Source of the DNA: Candidatus Omnitrophota bacterium
Lineage (GTDB): Bacteria > Omnitrophota > Gorgyraeia > 2-02-FULL-51-18
NCBI GenBank assembly: GCA_023247935.1
Contig: JAHFFM010000067.1
Coordinates: forward strand, 1-9,097
Reading direction: 5' to 3'
Length of the DNA: 9,097 nt
The notes beneath the pieces are model-generated. The model was given only the letters and a program-made list of their open reading frames with translations, ran no database searches and was not told the DNA's origin. Below, piece by piece: positions 5,907 to 9,097 of the stretch (position 1 is the stretch's first letter; the number at the start of each line of letters is the position of its first letter). Made by a program: the position numbers and the translations under genes.

Positions 5907-6461
5907 CTAGGATAGCTTAACTTCTGGGACTGTCTTGTCCGATTCGGACGTTTGAAAATACTCTTTTTTCTGAAATCCGTACATTCCTGCAACCACGTTG
6001 GATGGAAATTGCTGAATAAGCGCATTTAAATTGGCCGACACGTCATTGTAGTGTGAACGTGTATACGCCACGCGATTTTCCGTGCTCACCAGCTCCTCTT
6101 GAAGCTGCATCGCGTTCTGATTGGATTTTAAGGCGGGGTAATTTTCCCATACCGCCAAAAGCCTTGAAAGATACCCTGATATCTCGCCTTCTGCCTTCAT
6201 GCGGCTCGAAGAATCGACCGCCCCCATGGCTTTCGCGCGCGCCTCCATCACTTTGGTTAAGGTTTCTTTTTCGAAATTCATCACACCCTTGACCGCCTCG
6301 ACTAAATTGGGAATCAAATCATAGCGGCGCTTGAGCTGAACATCGATCTGGCTCCATGCGTTCTCGACCTCCACCCGATAACGAACAAGATTGTTGTAGA
6401 TGGAAATCATGGAAAAAACAACCGCCAAAGCTGCAACGCCTAAAATGATGAGCGCGACCAC
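5907..6461 (-). CDS. lemA: LemA family protein, 184 aa
   Basis: LemA proteins are small membrane-anchored helical-bundle proteins, often encoded beside M48 peptidases or TPM-domain proteins. The molecular role is unclear. An N-terminal membrane helix (about 2-22) is followed by the family signature: NNLVRYRVEVENAWSQIDVQ, then LKRRYDLIPNLVEAVKGVM, FEKETLTKVMEARAKAM and, near the end, YNDVSANLNALIQQFPSNVV. Length matches the family. The start is GTG at 6461, set by AGGAGGG 4 bases upstream; the N-terminus is then directly the anchor. A sigma70-like promoter lies at 6509-6537. The gene leads the operon with the M48 peptidase and would expose its helical domain outside the membrane. Confidence 0.93.
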   Translation of the reverse strand: MVALIILGVAALAVVFSMISIYNNLVRYRVEVENAWSQIDVQLKRRYDLIPNLVEAVKGVMNFEKETLTKVMEARAKAMGAVDSSSRMKAEGEISGYLSRLLAVWENYPALKSNQNAMQLQEELVSTENRVAYTRSHYNDVSANLNALIQQFPSNVVAGMYGFQKKEYFQTSESDKTVPEVKLS

Positions 6462-6508
6462 GGAACCCTCCTATCAAAATGTAAAAAAATTAACAAAAAT
6501 ATAAAATA

Positions 6509-6537
6509 ATCATAACATATAATTCGCTATGAGCCAA
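6509..6537 (-). promoter_or_regulatory. Promoter of the lemA-M48 operon
   Basis: On the minus strand TTGGCT (6532-6537) and TATGAT (6509-6514; 5 of 6 to TATAAT) are 17 bp apart, in an AT-rich leader ending at the AGGAGGG ribosome-binding site. This is the best promoter match in the gap between the transposon end and lemA. Confidence 0.55.
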
Positions 6538-6559
6538 TCAACCCGAAGGTTTTGGATAT

Positions 6560-6585
6560 AGGGACAGTTACCTAATTAATTTTAA
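6560..6585. repeat. Left 26-bp terminal inverted repeat
   Basis: It begins AGGGACAGTTACCTAATTAA. It is the perfect reverse complement of 7314-7339 and also occurs at 8060-8085. Confidence 0.9.
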
Positions 6586-6603
6586 TAAAAATTAACTCAT
6601 AAA

Positions 6604-7281
6604 TTACGTTAAAATAAGCTCATTGCTGCGCATTTGTTTTCGTCCAGATTTCTTTATTATCAAACTTCTCTGAGTGAACGTTTCCAATTTTTTAATAAAT
6701 TCAGGGGAACCCAATGGCCTGCCGGTATTAAGATGCTTTTCTACGTTCTTATCATAGCCAGAATCGATATTCAGCAAATATTCTTTCCAATCCTTTATCT
6801 CTTCCGTGAAATAACAAGGGCTTAGCAAATTATCTTTAAGACCTTTTATGTGGGCTCGAGCACTCGACCATTCATAACTTTCAGGGCTTTCTACCATCCT
6901 GGATTTGACAGGGTTCATTTCGACATACCTCATAGCCGCAAAAAGATGGCGTTCATCCATCACAAAACTATGAAATCTCTCCTGCCACAAATGCCCTCTC
7001 CAACCCTCCCTCTTATTAACCATCAGAGCATACCGTTTATGAGCCTCTCGAAAAAGTTTGGACAGTGAATGAATGTCCTTAGGAACCACAATAAAATGAA
7101 CATGATTATCCATGAGACAATAACTCCATACCTCTATCTCGAGTTTAGATAATTCTTCATGAAAAATATCAAGATAGCTATTTTTATCTTCACTGGAAAA
7201 AAAAACTTGTTGATTCCTCGATCCGCGTTGCGTGACATGATGAGGAAATCCAGGGGCAACAATTCTAGCTATGCGTGGCAT
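6604..7281 (-). CDS. REP-associated tyrosine (Y1/HUH) transposase, IS200-like, 225 aa
   Basis: This Y1-transposase-domain protein acts on single-stranded DNA via a covalent 5'-phosphotyrosine link. Motifs in order: HHVTQRGSRNQ (14-24), the HUH metal-binding pair in DNHVHFIVVP (H60, H62), GHLWQERFHSF (96-106), and RYVEMNPVKSRMV (118-130), whose Y119 is the likely nucleophile. The tail HLNTGRPLGSPEFIKKLE (183-200) is typical of RAYT proteins rather than classic IS200 TnpA. It looks intact. The ATG at 7281 has no clear Shine-Dalgarno, so expression is probably weak. It is the only gene inside the inverted-repeat element and presumably mobilises the short copy at 8054-8167. The final 16 or so codons are also retained in that copy. 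Confidence 0.92.
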   Translation of the reverse strand: MPRIARIVAPGFPHHVTQRGSRNQQVFFSSEDKNSYLDIFHEELSKLEIEVWSYCLMDNHVHFIVVPKDIHSLSKLFREAHKRYALMVNKREGWRGHLWQERFHSFVMDERHLFAAMRYVEMNPVKSRMVESPESYEWSSARAHIKGLKDNLLSPCYFTEEIKDWKEYLLNIDSGYDKNVEKHLNTGRPLGSPEFIKKLETFTQRSLIIKKSGRKQMRSNELILT

Positions 7282-7313
7282 TGGGCAATAATAACACAGA
7301 TATAAAACTCTTG

Positions 7314-7339
7314 TTAAAATTAATTAGGTAACTGTCCCT
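7314..7339. repeat. Right 26-bp terminal inverted repeat
   Basis: It ends TTAGGTAACTGTCCCT and is the exact reverse complement of 6560-6585. The following TTT is also present after the right end of the short copy. Confidence 0.9.
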
Positions 7340-7353
7340 TTTCGGGCCTTTTG

Positions 7354-7767
7354 TCAGATAAATCTTGTTTTATGAATTACCTTACTTGCCTCATCAAATA
7401 ATCTTTTGTCTGATGTTACAAACAGATCGGCTTTTGAGAGAACACCCGAAGCCAATTGAACGGCGTCCAAGGTTTTAAGAGAAAGACTCTGCGCTATTTC
7501 CACCGATTTTTCTTCTAAATTATCATTCCAAAAAATCCGGGAATAAAAAATAAAATCCTTTTTTATTTCAATGGATAACTTTTTCGCGTCCTGTTCGGAC
7601 AACCATTTTTCTCGTACGTGTTTTGCTATGGCGGAGTGCATTTCAATTCGTGTTACAGGCGAAACAATAATTTCGGCTGCCTCGCCGAATAACTTGTCAA
7701 AATCGCCACTGCCAGCCTCGTTGACGTACTTTTTAAAAAGTGTCGACGTATCGACAAACAACCTCAA
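7354..7767 (-). CDS. vapC: PIN-domain ribonuclease toxin, VapC-like, 137 aa
   Basis: PIN-domain toxins are magnesium-dependent endoribonucleases that cut tRNA or rRNA and stop growth. The acidic residues expected for catalysis are present: D6 in FVDTSTLFKKY, E42 in TRIEMHSA, D101 in LKTLDAVQLA and D120 in FVTSDKRL. Length is normal for VapC and the gene looks intact. The start is TTG at 7767, overlapping the antitoxin stop by 4 bases (TTGA), with GAGGAAGAGG just upstream as ribosome-binding site. The coupling suggests toxin synthesis depends on antitoxin translation. The stop lies about 11 bases from the transposable element, so that element may have inserted at its 3' side. Confidence 0.9.
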   Translation of the reverse strand: MRLFVDTSTLFKKYVNEAGSGDFDKLFGEAAEIIVSPVTRIEMHSAIAKHVREKWLSEQDAKKLSIEIKKDFIFYSRIFWNDNLEEKSVEIAQSLSLKTLDAVQLASGVLSKADLFVTSDKRLFDEASKVIHKTRFI

Positions 7768-7994
7768 ACCTCTTCCTCGCGCATCTTTGAGATGGTCTCG
7801 GAAAAACTAGGACCTTTTATCTTTATTTTTGAAATAGGTCGCTTCCAGCCCGGCTGACCCACATTTTCGTTGTGCGGGACAAGATCGGCCACAGGCAGGC
7901 TTCTCTCCGTGACGACAATCCTTTCCCCGCGCTTAACCGCTTTAAGATAACTTGCGAAATGATGCGTCAGTTCACGAATATTCACCGATTTCAT
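7764..7994 (-). CDS. vapB: Phd/VapB-type antitoxin, partner of the PIN toxin, 76 aa
   Basis: The protein starts MKSVNIRELTHHFASYLKAV and continues GERIVVTERSLPVADLVPH, the Phd/YefM-like N-terminal DNA-binding pattern found in many antitoxins paired with PIN toxins. The C-terminal part, ending FSETISKMREEEV, would bind the toxin. I chose ATG 7994 because GGAGGTGA precedes it at 4 bases. A further upstream ATG at 8024 lies inside the operator and would be preceded by no ribosome-binding site. It overlaps the toxin start by 4 bases. Likely autorepressed through the half-sites at 8016-8045. Confidence 0.88.
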   Translation of the reverse strand: MKSVNIRELTHHFASYLKAVKRGERIVVTERSLPVADLVPHNENVGQPGWKRPISKIKIKGPSFSETISKMREEEV

Positions 7995-8015
7995 AGAATC
8001 ACCTCCATGCAAAAA

Positions 8016-8045
8016 GTCTAACATAAGTTAGACATAATGTCTAAC
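8016..8045. promoter_or_regulatory. Operator of the VapBC module: three alternating 7-bp half-sites
   Basis: GTCTAAC occurs at 8016-8022 and 8039-8045, with its reverse complement GTTAGAC between them at 8027-8033. The spacers are 4 bp (ATAA) and 5 bp (ATAAT). The half-sites therefore form two overlapping inverted repeats that share the middle site. The block lies 21 bases before the antitoxin ATG. This fits co-operative binding by antitoxin dimers or a TA complex bridging dimers. No clear -35/-10 pair could be assigned. Confidence 0.7.
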
Positions 8046-8053
8046 TTGATATA

Positions 8054-8167
8054 GGATATAGGGACAGTTACCTAATTAATTTTAATAAAAATTAACTCAT
8101 AAATTACGTTAAAATAAGCTCATTGCTGCGCATTTGTTTTCGTCCAGATTCCTTTATTGTCCCTTTT
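8054..8167 (-). mobile_element. Internally deleted, non-autonomous copy of the RAYT element (MITE-like), 114 bp
   Basis: Positions 8054-8150 are identical to 6554-6650, and 8152-8158 continue the match after one change at 8151. The copy then jumps to TGTCCCTTTT (8158-8167), the right end of the full element (7333-7342). It therefore keeps the left terminal repeat, the hairpin and about the last 16 codons of the transposase gene, but lost about 675 bp inside. Only the outermost TGTCCC part of the right repeat remains. It lies between dps and the vapBC operator. Confidence 0.85.
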
Positions 8168-8172
8168 ATCCA

Positions 8173-8643
8173 CTATCGACCCAAATACGCCCTTAACATC
8201 CAGGCCATTTTTTCATGCTGCTCCATAAGCCCTGTCAAAAAATCACTTGTCCCCATATCATGATATTGTTCGGCGCAAATCTCCAGACTCTTCCGCAATC
8301 CGTCAATTATTTGCTCATGGTCATTCAATAAATTGGCTATCATTTTCTTTGTTTCCGGGTAATCGTCCGCAGATTCTTTAAGTTTGGCATGCTGAAGAAA
8401 CTCTTTCAATGTACCCAACGAGTTCCCGCCGAGAGACCTTGCCCGTTCAGCGACCTCATCAACGATGTCATCAAGTTCTTCATATTGAGTTTCAAAAAAC
8501 TTGTGCAACTCACTGAAATCTGATCCGACTACATTCCAGTGATAGTTTCTTGATTTCGTATAAAGGACATATTCGTCCGATAATAATTGATTTAAAATCT
8601 TAACCGAACCTTCATGATCTTTTTGAGATAATCCGATATCCAT
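8173..8643 (-). CDS. dps: Dps-family DNA-protecting ferritin, 156 aa
   Basis: Dps proteins assemble into dodecameric shells that oxidise and store iron and shield DNA in starvation or oxidative stress. The signature YHWNVVGSDFSELHKFFETQYEELDDIVDEVAERARSLGG is present across residues 34-73. The ferroxidase ligands follow the family spacing: H35, H47, E51 (usually D), D62 and E66. Length is standard for the short Dps form without a long basic N-terminal tail. The ATG at 8643 is preceded by AAGGAGGAG at good spacing. The gene starts 37 bases after the hydrolase stop, so the two may be cotranscribed. Its stop is 6 bases from the end of the short transposon copy. Confidence 0.94.
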   Translation of the reverse strand: MDIGLSQKDHEGSVKILNQLLSDEYVLYTKSRNYHWNVVGSDFSELHKFFETQYEELDDIVDEVAERARSLGGNSLGTLKEFLQHAKLKESADDYPETKKMIANLLNDHEQIIDGLRKSLEICAEQYHDMGTSDFLTGLMEQHEKMAWMLRAYLGR

Positions 8644-8680
8644 TTTAGCTCCTCCTTTATATGTAATCCAAAATCCGCCG

Positions 8681-9097
8681 TCAGCGCACTCTCAGTTTTT
8701 CAAAAACATCCAACGCCTTGTCACAGTTTTGGGGTCTCTTGTGAAAACCGCCATGATCGCCCTCGGGATCTTCCATCGCAAGATCAACAGTGCCTCCGTA
8801 CTTCTTGATCCAGTCCGCCGTTTTGCGCATCGCCCGGACGCCATCACGGTCCGGGTTGACATCCTTTTCGCCAGCGTAGGTGACCCAATGGGTCCCCGCA
8901 AACGGCATCTCGCCAAACCGGCCTTCTTCTACTTCATGGGTCGGCGGATAATTCGAATTGGCCTGGCCGGAGTTGGCCACAAACAATGAAAAGTAATCCT
9001 TCTTAAGACTGCGGTCCATCGCGGCCACCGCATAGATGTTTGCCGAACCGCGGCTGAACCCATGCAGCATCGCCGTTTGTGGCTTCACATGAAGCTC
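8681..9097 (-). CDS. Alpha/beta-hydrolase-fold protein, 3' portion (5' end beyond window)
   Basis: The frame is open to the window edge, and the residues before the first candidate GTG (9088), ELH, are in frame, so the real start is probably outside. The nucleophile elbow is LHGFSRGSAN (G-x-S-x-G, Ser in FSRG). A later HWVTYAGEKDVNPDRDGV carries a candidate catalytic Asp, and GDHGGFHKRP carries the catalytic His. The visible order Ser-Asp-His is that of esterases and lipases of this fold. Substrate cannot be told; no signal peptide can be judged because the N-terminus is missing. It stops 37 bases before dps. Confidence 0.8.
   Translation of the reverse strand, partial: ELHVKPQTAMLHGFSRGSANIYAVAAMDRSLKKDYFSLFVANSGQANSNYPPTHEVEEGRFGEMPFAGTHWVTYAGEKDVNPDRDGVRAMRKTADWIKKYGGTVDLAMEDPEGDHGGFHKRPQNCDKALDVFEKLRVR

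Larger units (their letters stand above)
6554..7342 (-). mobile_element. Complete RAYT/IS200-like element, about 0.79 kb
   Basis: The HUH transposase gene lies between perfect 26-bp inverted repeats at 6560-6585 and 7314-7339, beginning AGGGACAGTTACCTAATTAA on the left. The outer limits come from comparison with the short copy at 8054-8167: shared sequence starts at GGATATA on the left and ends at TGTCCCTTTT on the right. Near the left end a perfect 8-bp hairpin with a 4-base loop is present (6576-6595). No target duplication is visible, as expected for HUH single-strand transposition. The exact ends are inferred from two copies only. Confidence 0.8.

Noticed and set aside
7339..7356. Terminator for vapC near the GGCCCG sequence
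   Set aside because: GGGCC and nearby CCC/GGG runs do not make a stem of useful length followed by a U-tract on the minus strand.
7764..8024. Longer antitoxin start at ATG 8024 (86 aa)
   Set aside because: This ATG lies inside the operator half-sites with no ribosome-binding site, while ATG 7994 has GGAGGTGA at ideal spacing and begins where family similarity begins.
8016..8045. Short-period CRISPR-like array
   Set aside because: Three 7-bp units with alternating orientation and 4-5 bp spacers fit an operator. Repeats and spacers are far too short for CRISPR.

Overview
All credible genes in this window lie on the minus strand, so the biology reads from position 9097 down to 1. The sequence is moderately AT-rich. 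There is no rRNA, tRNA or CRISPR, and no gene-free stretch longer than 300 bases. Shine-Dalgarno sites (GGAGG, AGGAGG) fit a bacterium. The mix of a LemA/M48 membrane pair, Dps, two DUF4143 ATPases, two type II toxin-antitoxin (TA) modules and a RAYT-type transposase fits an environmental Gram-negative or candidate-phylum bacterium. No marker gene fixes the phylum, so that is inference only.

Layout, right to left. 8681-9097: 3' part of an alpha/beta-hydrolase gene cut by the window edge. 8173-8643: a complete Dps-type ferritin. 8054-8167: a short non-autonomous copy of a transposable element. 7354-8045: a VapBC-type module (Phd-fold antitoxin, PIN toxin) with a three-half-site operator. 6554-7342: the complete parent element, with a RAYT/IS200-like HUH transposase between perfect 26-bp inverted repeats. 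4287-6461: a LemA gene and an M48 metallopeptidase with C-terminal zinc-ribbon-like Cys clusters, probably one operon from a good sigma70-type promoter. 2934-4067: DUF4143 ATPase 2, flanked on both sides by diverged copies of an 84-bp direct repeat that looks like coding DNA. 2043-2922: a possible micro-ORF, a four-helix DUF3147-like membrane protein and a DCC-like (DUF393) protein with an unrecognisable N-terminus, joined by stop-start overlaps. 1371-2046: a Phd/RelE TA pair with a palindromic operator and a coupled micro-ORF. 21-1253: DUF4143 ATPase 1.

The LemA/M48 pair, Dps and the hydrolase look like ordinary housekeeping or stress genes. The rest is accessory in character: stability modules, ATPase-nuclease-like DUF4143 proteins, and a transposon with an internally deleted derivative. 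The least explained signals are two classes of duplicated short coding-like segments. One is the 84-bp repeat around ATPase 2. The other is a KKLFxQTFGxPL peptide start that appears twice, each time overlapping the stop of the preceding gene by ATGA. The two DUF4143 genes also share a CAGwCTATT element at their promoters.
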